Positions 27,153 to 36,256 of a stretch of DNA of 64,000 nucleotides are shown here, piece after piece (positions within the stretch are counted from its first letter, which is position 1; the number at the start of each line of letters is the position of its first letter). Source of the DNA: Methylocella tundrae (lineage in GTDB: Bacteria; Pseudomonadota; Alphaproteobacteria; Rhizobiales; Beijerinckiaceae). The position numbers and the translations under genes are program-made. The notes below the pieces were generated by a model. That model worked only from the letters and a program-made list of their open reading frames with translations. It searched no databases and had not been told where the DNA came from. The stretch covers positions 1 through 64,000 of the forward strand of contig NZ_CABFMQ020000109.1 in NCBI RefSeq assembly GCF_901905185.1, written 5' to 3'.

Positions 27153-28051
27153 TGCGCTGGATTTCCGCGCCCCTGCTCGCGGTCGAACAGCTGACGATGC
27201 GCTTTGGCGGCCTGTGCGCCGTGGAGGGGCTGGATTTCACCGTTGGGCGCGGCGACATCACCGCCCTCATCGGGCCGAACGGCGCCGGCAAGACCACTGT
27301 CTTCAATTGCATCACGGGCTTTTACCGCAGTTGCGGCGGCCGCATGGCCCTCGCGCGCACCGGCTGCGCCGCGCCGCAGGATGTGCGCGCGCTGACGGAA
27401 ACCGGACGCCGCCACGCCAAAATGGCTTCCGGCGAAATTTTCCTTCTGGAGCGCATGGCCGATTTCGAGATCGCAAAGCACGCCGGCATCGCGCGCACAT
27501 TCCAGAACATCCGCCTCTTCGCCGGCATGACGCTGCTCGAAAATCTCATTGTCGCGCAGCATAATCAGCTCATCGGAGCGGCCTTCGGCTTCTCCGGCCT
27601 CTTGGGCTTTGGCGCCTCCGCCGCGCGCGAAAAGGCCGCGATCGAATCCGCGCGCTATTGGCTCGACAGGATCGGCCTTCTGGACCGCGCCGACGATGCG
27701 GCCGGCTCCCTGCCCTATGGCGCGCAGCGCCGGCTCGAGATCGCACGAGCCATGTCGACGGCGCCGGTGCTGCTCTGCCTCGACGAACCCGCCGCAGGCT
27801 TGAACCCGCGTGAATCGCACGAGCTCAACGCGCTTCTCTTAAGCCTTCGCGGCGAACATCGAACCTCGATCCTTCTCATCGAGCATGACATGTCCGTCGT
27901 CATGGAGATTTCGGATCATATCGTCGTTCTGGATTATGGCGTGAAGATCGCCGACGGGCTCCCCGCCGAGATTCGTCAGAACCCGAAAGTGATCAAGGCC
28001 TACCTCGGCGTCGAGCACGAGGACGAAGTCGCGGCGGCGGTCAGGGCATGA
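27152..28051 (+). CDS. livG: Branched-chain amino acid ABC transporter ATPase LivG
   Basis: A 299-residue ATP-binding subunit with Walker A GPNGAGKTT, the LivG-type insertion between Walker A and the Q-loop (RTFQNIRLFAGMTLLENLIV), ABC signature LPYGAQRRLEIARA and Walker B LLCLDEPAAGLNP. Its end overlaps the livF start by four bases. The region just after Walker A is somewhat longer than usual, containing a CAAPQDVRALTETGRRHAK insert. Confidence 0.95.
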   Translation: MRWISAPLLAVEQLTMRFGGLCAVEGLDFTVGRGDITALIGPNGAGKTTVFNCITGFYRSCGGRMALARTGCAAPQDVRALTETGRRHAKMASGEIFLLERMADFEIAKHAGIARTFQNIRLFAGMTLLENLIVAQHNQLIGAAFGFSGLLGFGASAAREKAAIESARYWLDRIGLLDRADDAAGSLPYGAQRRLEIARAMSTAPVLLCLDEPAAGLNPRESHELNALLLSLRGEHRTSILLIEHDMSVVMEISDHIVVLDYGVKIADGLPAEIRQNPKVIKAYLGVEHEDEVAAAVRA

Positions 28052-28782
28052 GCGGCGCAGGATCTGGCCCCTTGTTGTCGATGCGGGGCGTAAAAACCTA
28101 CTACGGCAACATCATCGCCCTCAAAGGCGTCGATCTCGATATTCATGAAGGCGAGATCATAACGATGATCGGCGCCAATGGCGCCGGCAAGACGACGCTC
28201 ATGATGACCATCTTCGGCAATCCCCGCGCGCGCGAGGGAGCGATCCATTTCGCCGGGCGTGACATCACCGCCATGCAAACGCATGACATAGCGCGCCTTG
28301 GCCTTGCGCAATCGCCCGAGGGACGGCGGATTTTTCCGCGCATGAGCGTCTATGAAAATCTGCAAATCGGCGCGCAACTCAGCGGCGATCGCCATTTCGC
28401 CGCGGACCTCGAACGGGTCTTCGTGATTTTTCCGCGTCTCAAAGAACGCGCGAACCAGCGTGGCGGCACATTGTCGGGCGGTGAACAGCAGATGCTGGCG
28501 ATCGCGCGCGCCTTGATGAGCCGGCCGCGCCTTCTGATGCTGGATGAGCCCTCGCTCGGCCTCGCCCCGCTCATCGTCAAGCAGATCTTCGAAGTCATCA
28601 AGGATTTGAACCGGACGGAAGGCCTCACCGTTTTCCTCGTCGAGCAAAACGCCTTTCATGCCTTGACGCTCGCCCATCGCGGCCACGTCATGGTCAATGG
28701 AGCGATCACCTTGTCCGGCAAGGGCCGCGAATTATTGGCGCGTCCTGAAATTCGCGCCGCTTATCTTGAGGGTGGACATTGA
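28048..28782 (+). CDS. livF: Branched-chain amino acid ABC transporter ATPase LivF
   Basis: A 244-residue ATPase with Walker A GANGAGKTTLMM, signature LSGGEQQMLAIARALM and Walker B LLMLDEPSLGLAP, plus the LivF-typical SPEGRRIFPRMSVYENLQIG. The start overlaps the livG stop, and the stop overlaps the next start. Together with LivG it drives transport. Confidence 0.96.
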   Translation: MSGAGSGPLLSMRGVKTYYGNIIALKGVDLDIHEGEIITMIGANGAGKTTLMMTIFGNPRAREGAIHFAGRDITAMQTHDIARLGLAQSPEGRRIFPRMSVYENLQIGAQLSGDRHFAADLERVFVIFPRLKERANQRGGTLSGGEQQMLAIARALMSRPRLLMLDEPSLGLAPLIVKQIFEVIKDLNRTEGLTVFLVEQNAFHALTLAHRGHVMVNGAITLSGKGRELLARPEIRAAYLEGGH

Positions 28783-29144
28783 CGCCCTTATTCGCCTTCG
28801 ATAACCGCTCCGTTCTGATCTTTCTCGGCCTCAGCGTCATCCTCAGTGGCGCGGCCTCCTACAGCGCCGGGCGCGCGCTCGCGCTGCGCTGGCGTCCGAT
28901 CTGGCATGGCGCCGTCGCCGCGCTGCTCATCGCCGCCGCCGCGCGTTTTCTCCATTATGCCCTGTTCGGCGAGCCGCTCGTGGCGCTCGCCCGATACGGC
29001 CTCGATTTCGCCGCGGCGTTCGGATTCGTTCTCAGCGGATTCAAGCTGACGCGGCGGCGCCAGATGAAACAGCAATATGGTCCGATCTTCGCGCGCGAGG
29101 ACGCGCCGCGAGGATCGTCAGCAAGCACAGGGAAGCCTTCATGA
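28779..29144 (+). CDS. Small membrane protein of the liv operon (DUF6867-like)
   Basis: A 121-residue protein with a TTG start overlapping the livF stop, and a stop overlapping the livK start. Three hydrophobic segments (about residues 10-28, 42-60 and 70-88) are followed by the basic motif FKLTRRRQMKQQYG. I recall similar small membrane proteins between livF and livK in other Rhizobiales, where they are annotated only as domain of unknown function. The tight overlaps on both sides argue for a role in, or regulation of, this transporter. Confidence 0.8.
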   Translation: MTPLFAFDNRSVLIFLGLSVILSGAASYSAGRALALRWRPIWHGAVAALLIAAAARFLHYALFGEPLVALARYGLDFAAAFGFVLSGFKLTRRRQMKQQYGPIFAREDAPRGSSASTGKPS

Positions 29145-30295
29145 ACCGATTGACGCAGCTGGCTATGAAGCGCCGTCAGAACGTCCTTGCGACGCTCGCG
29201 CTAAGCATCCTCGTCGCGATCGGCCCCGGCCGCGCGGCGCGGGCGGACGTCAGAATGGCGGTGGGGGCGCCGATCACAGGCCCGGACGCGACATTCGGCG
29301 CGCAATTGAAAATGGGCGCCGAGCAGGCGGTCGCCGACATTAACGCGGCTGGCGGCATTCTCGGCCAGAAAGTCAGCATCGAAACCGGCGACGACGCGGC
29401 GGATCCCAAGCAGGGCGTCTCCGTCGCCAATAAATTCGTCGGCGATCAGGTCGCCTTCGTTATCGGCCATTTCAATTCGGGCGTCACCATGCCGGCTTCC
29501 GACGTCTATGCCGAGAACGGGATTTTGGAGATCACGCCCGGTTCGACCAATCCGAAAATCACAGACCGGGGCATCGAGACGCTCTTTCGGACCTGCGGCC
29601 GCGACGATCAACAGGCAGCGGTCGCAGCGAAATTCCTGGCCGGTCTCGGACCGAAGAAGATCGCCATTCTTCACGACAAGACGACCTATGGCAAAGGCCT
29701 CGCGGACGAAACCAAGAAGAGCCTCAACGCGCTCGGCGTCACGGAAGTGCTCTATGAGGGCGTCAACAAAGGGGAAAAGGATTATTCGGCGATCGTCTCT
29801 AAGCTCAAGGAATCGGGCGCCGACATCGTCTATTGGGGCGGCGTCCATACAGAGGGCGGCCTTCTGTTGCGCCAGATGCGCGACCAGGGCGTCAACGCCG
29901 TGATGATGAGCGGCGATGGCATTGCATCCGACGAATTCGCCGCCATTGCAGGACCCGGCGTCGAGGGAACGTTCATGACCTTTCCGCCTGATCCTCGCGA
30001 CCGGCCGGAAGCCGTCAGGGTGGTCGAAGAATTCAAAGCGAAAAACTTCAACCCGGAGACCTATACGCTCTATTCCTACGCCGCCGTCGAGGTTCTGAAG
30101 CAGGCGGCGGAAGCGGCGAAATCGCTGGATCCTTTAGAAGTCGCCAAGACCATTCATTCCGGCATGACGTTCAAGACCGTCATAGGCGACATCAAATTCG
30201 ACAAGAAAGGCGATGTGACGCGCGCCGATTATGTCGTGTTCGTGTGGAAGAAAGGTCCAGACGGACGCATCAGCTATTACCAGCTCAAACAGTAA
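29141..30295 (+). CDS. livK: Branched-chain amino acid ABC transporter substrate-binding protein
   Basis: A 384-residue periplasmic protein with a signal peptide (hydrophobic core LATLALSILVAIGPGRA, cleavage near ARA-DV). The mature Leu/Ile/Val-binding fold follows: VGAPITGPDATFGAQLKMGA, NAAGGILGQKVSIETGDDAA, and FVIGHFNSGVTMPASDVYAE for ligand contact. It is the last gene of the liv operon and its start overlaps the preceding stop. The exact ligand (Leu/Ile/Val, amides or urea) cannot be read from the sequence. Confidence 0.94.
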   Translation: MNRLTQLAMKRRQNVLATLALSILVAIGPGRAARADVRMAVGAPITGPDATFGAQLKMGAEQAVADINAAGGILGQKVSIETGDDAADPKQGVSVANKFVGDQVAFVIGHFNSGVTMPASDVYAENGILEITPGSTNPKITDRGIETLFRTCGRDDQQAAVAAKFLAGLGPKKIAILHDKTTYGKGLADETKKSLNALGVTEVLYEGVNKGEKDYSAIVSKLKESGADIVYWGGVHTEGGLLLRQMRDQGVNAVMMSGDGIASDEFAAIAGPGVEGTFMTFPPDPRDRPEAVRVVEEFKAKNFNPETYTLYSYAAVEVLKQAAEAAKSLDPLEVAKTIHSGMTFKTVIGDIKFDKKGDVTRADYVVFVWKKGPDGRISYYQLKQ

Positions 30296-30321
30296 GGATG
30301 CGCCGCGTTTCGTCGAGGCCG

Positions 30322-31053
30322 TCACCCGATTGTGGCAAGGCCCGGAAACGTCTGCAACAGCCAGAAGGAAACATCCTGAACCGAGCCGGTGAGGAAGGCG
30401 ACGCCGGTCAGAACGAGCAGGACGCCGACGGTTCGCTCCAGCACGCCGAAGTAGCGCTTGAACCTTTTTATCCCGCGAATGAACGGCTCGATCGCCAGCG
30501 CCGCCAGAAAGAATGGAATGCCGAGGCCCAGGGAATAGGCGGCAAGGAGCGTCGCTCCCTTGCCGGCTGTCTCCTCCGAAGCGGCGACGGCTAGGATCGC
30601 GGCGAGGATCGGACCGATGCAGGGCGTCCAGCCCAATGCAAAGGCGAGCCCCATGACATAGGCGCCCCAGCTCCCGACCGGCCTTTGCACCTCGACCCGC
30701 GCCTCGCGATAGAGAACGGCGAAGCGGAACACGCCTATGAAATGCAGTCCCATCAGGATGATGGTGCCGCCGGCGAGCACCGACAACAGCCTCAGATGCT
30801 CGCGCAAGACCTGTCCGACGACGGAAGCGGTGGCGCCAAGCCCGACGAAGACTGTCGAAAAGCCGCAGACGAAGAGCGCGGCGGCGATCAATATGTCCCG
30901 TCTCGCCCGGCCCTCCCGCTGCGTCGCCACCTCCTCGATGGTCGTCCCGGCGATAAAGGTCAGATAGGGCGGAACCAGAGGCAGGACGCAGGGACTGAGA
31001 AAGGACAAAAGCCCGGCGAGCGCGGCGGCGGGAAGGGTGACATCATGCGACAT
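30322..31053 (-). CDS. ccdA: Cytochrome c biogenesis protein CcdA / DsbD-like transmembrane protein
   Basis: A 243-residue membrane protein with six helices that passes electrons from cytoplasmic thioredoxin to periplasmic thiol partners. The two redox cysteines sit in LSPCVLPLVPPYL (helix 1) and GWTPCIGPIL (helix 4), the expected pair. I set the start at the Met at 31053 (MSHDVTLPAA); an open frame extends upstream to 31152 with unlike residues. No thioredoxin partner lies next to it. Confidence 0.92.
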   Translation of the reverse strand: MSHDVTLPAAALAGLLSFLSPCVLPLVPPYLTFIAGTTIEEVATQREGRARRDILIAAALFVCGFSTVFVGLGATASVVGQVLREHLRLLSVLAGGTIILMGLHFIGVFRFAVLYREARVEVQRPVGSWGAYVMGLAFALGWTPCIGPILAAILAVAASEETAGKGATLLAAYSLGLGIPFFLAALAIEPFIRGIKRFKRYFGVLERTVGVLLVLTGVAFLTGSVQDVSFWLLQTFPGLATIG

Positions 31054-31430
31054 AAGCGCTTTTAGCGGGTTCGAGGAATGGGCGGAAGCGGCAAGCCGCT
31101 GATCGAAGGACAACAGTTGACGATTTTCGTAAACTTCGTGTGATAGGCTCAATACCTGCCTGAGTGCGATCTGAGGCCCCGCGGATCAAAACAGCGTGCA
31201 TAAAATGCGTGCGATTCGACGTCGGCAAAAAATGCTCTAAAACGTCAACCATCGCAAAGCCATAGGCAGGCCCGCCGTTTGCTTCGGCGGGCTTTGGAAT
31301 TGGAAAGGATCGCCGCGATCTCCATGCGCTTTCCCGTTATTGCCCACTCGTTGCGCTTTGAGCCCGCATCGCTCGCAGGCGGCGCCGAGTTCGGCGCAAA
31401 AAACCGGCACGGTCCGGGCCGAACGCCGCG
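31054..31430. other. Intergenic region between divergent ccdA and flippase gene
   Basis: About 375 bases. A GCCCGCCG/CGGCGGGC hairpin with a short TTT tail lies at 31270-31295 (listed separately). Otherwise no gene or RNA is recognised. Confidence 0.5.
31270..31295 (+). terminator. Hairpin resembling a terminator
   Basis: An 8-bp perfect GC stem (31270-31277 with 31285-31292) with loop TTTGCTT is followed by only TTT. With no rightward gene directly upstream, it may end a small unannotated RNA or act as an attenuator before the flippase gene. Confidence 0.4.
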
Positions 31431-32870
31431 ATGACGGTATTTTTCGCCTTTTTCTGCAACATTCTGTTCAATTTCGCAGTCGGCCTGCTCGTCGCCAAAT
31501 TTCTCGGACCCGAGGAATATGGCCGCTTCGCCCTCGCCCATGCGACCGCGATCGCGGTGCAGACCGCCTTCTTCGACTGGATCCGGCTCGGCGCCACCCG
31601 CTTCTATTCGGAGCGCATCCGCAGCGAAGATCCGGCCTTGCGCGCGACACTCGATTTCGGCTTCGCCGTCATCGCCGTGGCGCTCACGGCGGGCGCCTGT
31701 TTTCTTCTTTTGTCCGGCGTGACGTTTACGCTATCCGACAGCCTGATCCTTCTGGCGCTGGGCGTCGCCATCACCAACGGCCTGTTCGATTATTACACGG
31801 CCCTCGTTCGCGCCCGCTTCCATGACCGGCTTTTCGCGCGGCTCGTCCTCGTCAAGAATATCCTGACCTTCGCGCTCATGGGCGGCGGGGCGTTCTGGTT
31901 CGGCTCTGCCAAAATGACGCTGATCGGCGGGATCATCAGCCTCGGCGGCTCGGTCGTCACCGCCCGCGCCGCGCTCCTCGACCCGTCCTCCGACGTCCGG
32001 CTCGCGCGATTGCCGATCGCGGAGGAGCTGATGCGCTACAGCCTGCCGATCGTCGCCGCGAATCTGCTCTATCTGTCGATTCCTCTTGCCAACCGGTCGA
32101 TCGTCGCCGTGCTTTATGGCTTCTCCGAAACCGGCCAGTTTTCGCTCGCCTATGATTTCGGATCCAAGGCCATTCAGGCGATCGGCTCGGCGCTCGATAT
32201 CGTGCTGTTCCAGATCGCCGTGGCGACGCATGAGCTGCGCGGACCAAAACAGGCGAGGCGTCAGATCGGGCGCAACATGACGATCGTCTTCGCCATGGTG
32301 CTGCCGGCCTGCACGGGGATCTGGCTGACGCTGCCGTCGATCGAATTGCTCATCGTGCCGGAACAGTTTCGCGGCCATTTCGGTCTGTTGCTGCCGCTGA
32401 TGATGACCGGGCTTTTCTGCATGGCGATCATTCAATATGCGATCGCTCCGATCTTCCAGATCGAGAAGAGGACCGGCCCCTTGATCGTCGCCGCGATCGT
32501 TGCCTGCCTCGTTGATCCGCTGCTCATCATCGCCCTGCCGCGCGACGCCGACGCCTCAAGCCTCGCGATTGCGCAGGCGGGAGCCCTCCTCGCATCCCTC
32601 ATCACGCTTATTGGATTTGCAAGCGCCGCCAAGCCGAAATGGCCGCGCATGCGGGACATTGGCGCGATCATTCTCGGCAACGCGGTCATGGCGGCGGCGC
32701 TGCTGCCGATGCGCGATCGCGATCCGGGCGTTGCGACGCTCATCGTTCAGATCACCCTCGGCGTCGCCGTCTACGCCTTGATTGTGATGAGCGCGGATAT
32801 CGCCGGGCTGCGCGCCATCACGCTCGCGCGGCTACGCCTCTCTTTCGCGCGCACCAAAACGCTCTCGTGA
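31431..32870 (+). CDS. Polysaccharide flippase (Wzx / MATE-like oligosaccharide exporter)
   Basis: A 479-residue membrane protein with 12-14 helices of the polysaccharide-transporter superfamily. The start NFAVGLLVAKFLGPEEYGRF is characteristic of Wzx-type flippases that move lipid-linked sugars across the inner membrane. A second half begins near residue 210 with LMRYSLPIVAANLLYLSIPL. No glycosyltransferase or polymerase genes are next to it, so its polysaccharide is unknown. The start at 31431 lacks a strong ribosome site. Confidence 0.88.
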   Translation: MTVFFAFFCNILFNFAVGLLVAKFLGPEEYGRFALAHATAIAVQTAFFDWIRLGATRFYSERIRSEDPALRATLDFGFAVIAVALTAGACFLLLSGVTFTLSDSLILLALGVAITNGLFDYYTALVRARFHDRLFARLVLVKNILTFALMGGGAFWFGSAKMTLIGGIISLGGSVVTARAALLDPSSDVRLARLPIAEELMRYSLPIVAANLLYLSIPLANRSIVAVLYGFSETGQFSLAYDFGSKAIQAIGSALDIVLFQIAVATHELRGPKQARRQIGRNMTIVFAMVLPACTGIWLTLPSIELLIVPEQFRGHFGLLLPLMMTGLFCMAIIQYAIAPIFQIEKRTGPLIVAAIVACLVDPLLIIALPRDADASSLAIAQAGALLASLITLIGFASAAKPKWPRMRDIGAIILGNAVMAAALLPMRDRDPGVATLIVQITLGVAVYALIVMSADIAGLRAITLARLRLSFARTKTLS

Positions 32871-32885
32871 GCCGATCCTTCCAGG

Positions 32886-33803
32886 TCAGCGCTTTTGCAT
32901 GAGAAGCGTCGCCCAGCCGTCGATATCGAGGCGGCGGGCGAGCACCATTTTCTGCGCGCGATAGGCGGCGAGAACGCCGGGGACGTCGCGGGCGATGAGG
33001 CCTGAAAGAACAATGTCGGAGCCCATTTGCGTCAGCTGCGCAATGTCCGGCGCGAGTTCGCGCAGGGGCCGCGCGAGGATATTGGCGAAGACGAGATCGT
33101 AAGGCGCGGCTTTGCGCAAAGCGTTGTGCGCCGCGCCGCGCGCCTGCACCGGATCGACGAAGGCGCCGACGCCGTTGCGCCTCGCGTTGCTGGCCGCGGC
33201 CGCAACGGAAACCGGATCGATATCTCCCGAATGAATAGGCCGCTTGAACAGTTTGGCGGCCGCTATGGCGAGCACGCCTGTGCCTGTGCCGATGTCGAGA
33301 ATGGAGCGCGGCCGGCGCCGTCGCGCGATGCGGTCCAGCATCAAAAGGCAGCCCCGCGTCGTCCCGTGGTGCCCCGTGCCGAAGGCGAGCGCCGCCTCGA
33401 CTTCAATGGCGATGTCATTGTCGCGCACATCCGCGCGGCTGTGCGCGCCATGCACGACGAACCGGCCGGCGCGCACGGGCTTCAACCCCTCGAGCGATGA
33501 GGCGACCCAATCGCGCGTCTCGACGCGGCCAAAGCTGAGGCGCTCCGCGGTCGCTTCGCCCGCAACCGCAGCGATGAGCGCCCGGATGTTCGCCTCGTCC
33601 GGAGGCAGGCCGAAATAGGCTTCGACAATCCAGGCGCCGCTCTTCCAGTCATTTGTCGTCGGCGCTTCTTCAAAAGCGGAGACCGCGACATCGGCCGGAT
33701 CGAACGTCTCGATAATGACGTCCGAGACCCTGCGCGCCATCGGCTCGTCGCAGGAGAGGCGCATGACGTGAGCGGCGTTATTGGGAGGCAAACCTTCAAG
33801 CAT
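32886..33803 (-). CDS. prmA: Ribosomal protein L11 methyltransferase
   Basis: PrmA trimethylates ribosomal protein L11. The 305-residue protein has an N-terminal substrate-recognition domain and the SAM-binding motif LDIGTGTGVLAIAA, followed by SGDIDPVSVAAAASNARRNG and the catalytic-site motif VFANILARPLREL. Start chosen at 33803 (MLEGLPPNN); a longer frame to 33911 has unlike N-terminal residues. It converges with the flippase gene, with 15 bases between the ends. Confidence 0.95.
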   Translation of the reverse strand: MLEGLPPNNAAHVMRLSCDEPMARRVSDVIIETFDPADVAVSAFEEAPTTNDWKSGAWIVEAYFGLPPDEANIRALIAAVAGEATAERLSFGRVETRDWVASSLEGLKPVRAGRFVVHGAHSRADVRDNDIAIEVEAALAFGTGHHGTTRGCLLMLDRIARRRRPRSILDIGTGTGVLAIAAAKLFKRPIHSGDIDPVSVAAAASNARRNGVGAFVDPVQARGAAHNALRKAAPYDLVFANILARPLRELAPDIAQLTQMGSDIVLSGLIARDVPGVLAAYRAQKMVLARRLDIDGWATLLMQKR

Positions 33804-34021
33804 GGCCGCGCCTAGCACGCTGCGCCGGAAACGGCAATCGGTCTGCGCCCGTGGAGGAGACGGGACAAAGGGCGGCGCAAGGCTCGACCTGATGCGAAAA
33901 TGCGCTAACATCGCAGCCGCGCGTTTTCATTTTCTTTGTGTTTGCCTTTGTCCTTGCCGACGCTTTCGCATTTGCCCCGCCGCCATTTGCCCGGGTGAAA
34001 CCCTCTCGCCAAGCTTGGTAC

Positions 34022-34357
34022 ATGCCGATCACCGCTCCCCATGTCACACGATGCGCGGCGTCCGCTTTTGGCGCCGCGTTGGCGTTTGGCGTCGCGCTCG
34101 CATTGCCGGCGCTGGCGGATGAGCCGCGCGTCTCGCCCCTGCCAAAACCCGAGCTGACGCTGCAAAACTTCGGCCGCCTAAACCCCGATTGCCTCGAATG
34201 GACCAATGGTTGCGCCGTCTGCCGCCGTCTGGAGCCTCGGCAAGCGCGGGCAAATCATCCATGGTCGCGCCGCGGACTTGTCAAAATAACGTGTTCGACC
34301 CCCGGCATCGCTTGCCAGCCGCGCGAGCTTGTCTGCGAGGCGAAACGAAGCCGCTAG
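34022..34357 (+). CDS. Small secreted protein, function unknown
   Basis: A 111-residue protein with a clear signal peptide (hydrophobic core AASAFGAALAFGVALALPAL, cleavage near ALA-DE) and a mature part with six cysteines, including NPDCLEWTNGCAVCRR and TCSTPGIAC. Pairs of cysteines and the export signal suggest a disulfide-stabilised periplasmic protein. I recognise no family. It stands alone between prmA and the catalase-like gene. Confidence 0.65.
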   Translation: MPITAPHVTRCAASAFGAALAFGVALALPALADEPRVSPLPKPELTLQNFGRLNPDCLEWTNGCAVCRRLEPRQARANHPWSRRGLVKITCSTPGIACQPRELVCEAKRSR

Positions 34358-34479
34358 CCAGTCACGCTCTGGCTTGCCGCCAATTTCTTAGACATGATAC
34401 TGAAACGCGGCGCGAATACGAAAATGAAGTTCTGCGGTTTCGCCGCGCCTACGCAATGTCGCTTTCCGGGAGAAAGTAA

Positions 34480-35463
34480 ATGACCAAGACGAAGCTGCCA
34501 ATATTCATGGCCGCATTGACCATTCTTTCGGGCTCCCTTCCCGCAAGAGCCGAGGAGCCGGATGTCGCGACGCAGATTGTCGACGTGATGAACAAAGTCT
34601 TCGGCGTTCATCCCGGCTTTCGCGCCAATCACGCCAAAGGCGTCGTCGTCGAAGGCAGCTTCACCGCGACGCCCGAAGCAGCCGGACTGAGCCGCGCGGC
34701 GATCTTTACCGGCGCCAAGATCCCGGTCACCGTACGATTCTCCGATTCGACGGGCGTTCCGAACATCGCAGACGGCAGCCCGCAAGCGAACCCGCATGGC
34801 ATCGCGATCAAATATCACCTGCCCGACGGCAGCGAAACGGATATGGTCACGAACTCGCTGCATTTCTTCCCCGTCGCCACGGGCGAGCAGTTTCGCGATC
34901 TTCTGACGGCTATTTCGCAAAGCCCGAAAGACGCCGCACAGCCAACGGCGCTCGACAAATTCAAGGAGAGCCATCCGACAGTTGCGGCCGCTTTGGCGAC
35001 TGTGCATACGCCGGACAGTTTCGCGGATGAGGAATATTTCGGCGTCAACGCATTTATCTTCGTGAACAAGGCAGGCGCGAAACAGGCCGTGCGCTATCAG
35101 ATCACGCCGGAAAAACTCGTCTATCTCGATCCCAAGGCAGCCGCCGACAAGAAGCCTGATTTTCTCATCGACGAGTTGCCAAGCCGCCTCAAGGCCGGCC
35201 CCGTCACTTTTCATCTGAAGGCGCAGCTGGCGGCGCCGGGCGATCAGACGAAGGACGGCTCGAAACCCTGGCCCGCCGACCGAAAGGTCGTGGACCTTGG
35301 CGTGTTGACGATCGACAAGGCGGTCCCCGACAGTCTCGAGGCGCAAAAGAAACTGCTGTTCCTTCCCGGCGCGCTGACCGACGGCATCGAACAATCGGAT
35401 GATCCGCTCGTCGATACCCGCGACGGCGCCTATGCGGTCTCTTTTTCGCGCCGCAACCCCTGA
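34480..35463 (+). CDS. Catalase-related peroxidase, periplasmic
   Basis: A 327-residue protein of the mini-catalase (catalase-related peroxidase, SrpA-like) group, with a signal peptide ending near PARA-EE. The distal histidine lies in RANHAKGVVVEGSF, the heme-pocket region in VRFSDSTGVPNIADG and NPHGIAIKYHLPDG, the distal Asn in VTNSLHFFPVATGEQF and the probable proximal heme Tyr in DGAYAVSFSRR at the C-terminus. It is shorter than true catalases (about 480 residues). Ribosome site GGGAGAAAG precedes ATG. It probably removes peroxides in the periplasm. Confidence 0.9.
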   Translation: MTKTKLPIFMAALTILSGSLPARAEEPDVATQIVDVMNKVFGVHPGFRANHAKGVVVEGSFTATPEAAGLSRAAIFTGAKIPVTVRFSDSTGVPNIADGSPQANPHGIAIKYHLPDGSETDMVTNSLHFFPVATGEQFRDLLTAISQSPKDAAQPTALDKFKESHPTVAAALATVHTPDSFADEEYFGVNAFIFVNKAGAKQAVRYQITPEKLVYLDPKAAADKKPDFLIDELPSRLKAGPVTFHLKAQLAAPGDQTKDGSKPWPADRKVVDLGVLTIDKAVPDSLEAQKKLLFLPGALTDGIEQSDDPLVDTRDGAYAVSFSRRNP

Positions 35464-35596
35464 CGGGCGAAAGGGACGCCGCCGGGCGATCGAGGCAAGG
35501 TCTGAAGGCGCGCGACGCCGCTCTTATCCTGTAGGCCGAGGGCCGTTACGCTCGGCCGCAAGCAGATCGCCTCGATCGAACCAAAGGATTAAGCGC

Positions 35597-36256
35597 GTGA
35601 AACTGGTGATTTTCGACATAGACGGCACTTTGGTCGACAGCCAGGATTACATCATCGAGGCGCAGCGGCGGGCATTTTCGGCCCATAAGATCGCACCGCC
35701 GAGCCGCGCGGCGTCGCTTTCCATCGTCGGGCTTTCGCTGAGTGAAGCCTTTACGGTTCTCGCCGGGGCGCAAGCCCCGGTCGAGAGCCTCTCGGAAGCC
35801 TATCGCGAGGCCTGGACGGAGATCAGAGCCGATCCCGCCTATGACGAACCGCTTTTTCCCGGCGCCCAGGAGATCATCGCGACGTTCGCCGGCATGGATG
35901 ACGTCGCGCTCGGGATCGCTACGGGAAAGGCGCGGCGAGGCGTCGCGCATCTGCTGGAGCGCGCCGGCTGGCGCGACTGGTTCGACACTGTGCAGACCGC
36001 CGACGATCACCCCTCGAAGCCAGCGCCGGACATGATCCTCGCGGCCATGACGGAGACCGGCGTGGAGCCTTCCGCAACCTATATGATCGGCGACGCCAGC
36101 TTTGACATGAAGATGGCCGCGGCCGCCGGCGTTCACCCGATCGGCGTCGGCTGGGGCTATCACAGCCGGGCCGAGCTCGAGGACGCGGGCGCTGAACGGA
36201 TCGTTGCGGATTTTGCTGAATTGCTGCATTTCATCGCAGATGAACCAGGACGATAA
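35597..36256 (+). CDS. HAD-superfamily hydrolase, phosphoglycolate phosphatase-like
   Basis: A 219-residue phosphatase with HAD motif I (FDIDGTLVDS, residues about 5-14), motif II Thr in LGIATGKARRG, motif III Lys in SKPAPDM and motif IV GDASFDMKMAAAAG. The cap domain is of the Gph type. GTG at 35597 is the start that begins just before motif I. Its end overlaps the start of the ATP12 gene by 17 bases, so the two are co-expressed. Substrate could be phosphoglycolate or a pyrimidine nucleotide. Confidence 0.92.
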   Translation: MKLVIFDIDGTLVDSQDYIIEAQRRAFSAHKIAPPSRAASLSIVGLSLSEAFTVLAGAQAPVESLSEAYREAWTEIRADPAYDEPLFPGAQEIIATFAGMDDVALGIATGKARRGVAHLLERAGWRDWFDTVQTADDHPSKPAPDMILAAMTETGVEPSATYMIGDASFDMKMAAAAGVHPIGVGWGYHSRAELEDAGAERIVADFAELLHFIADEPGR

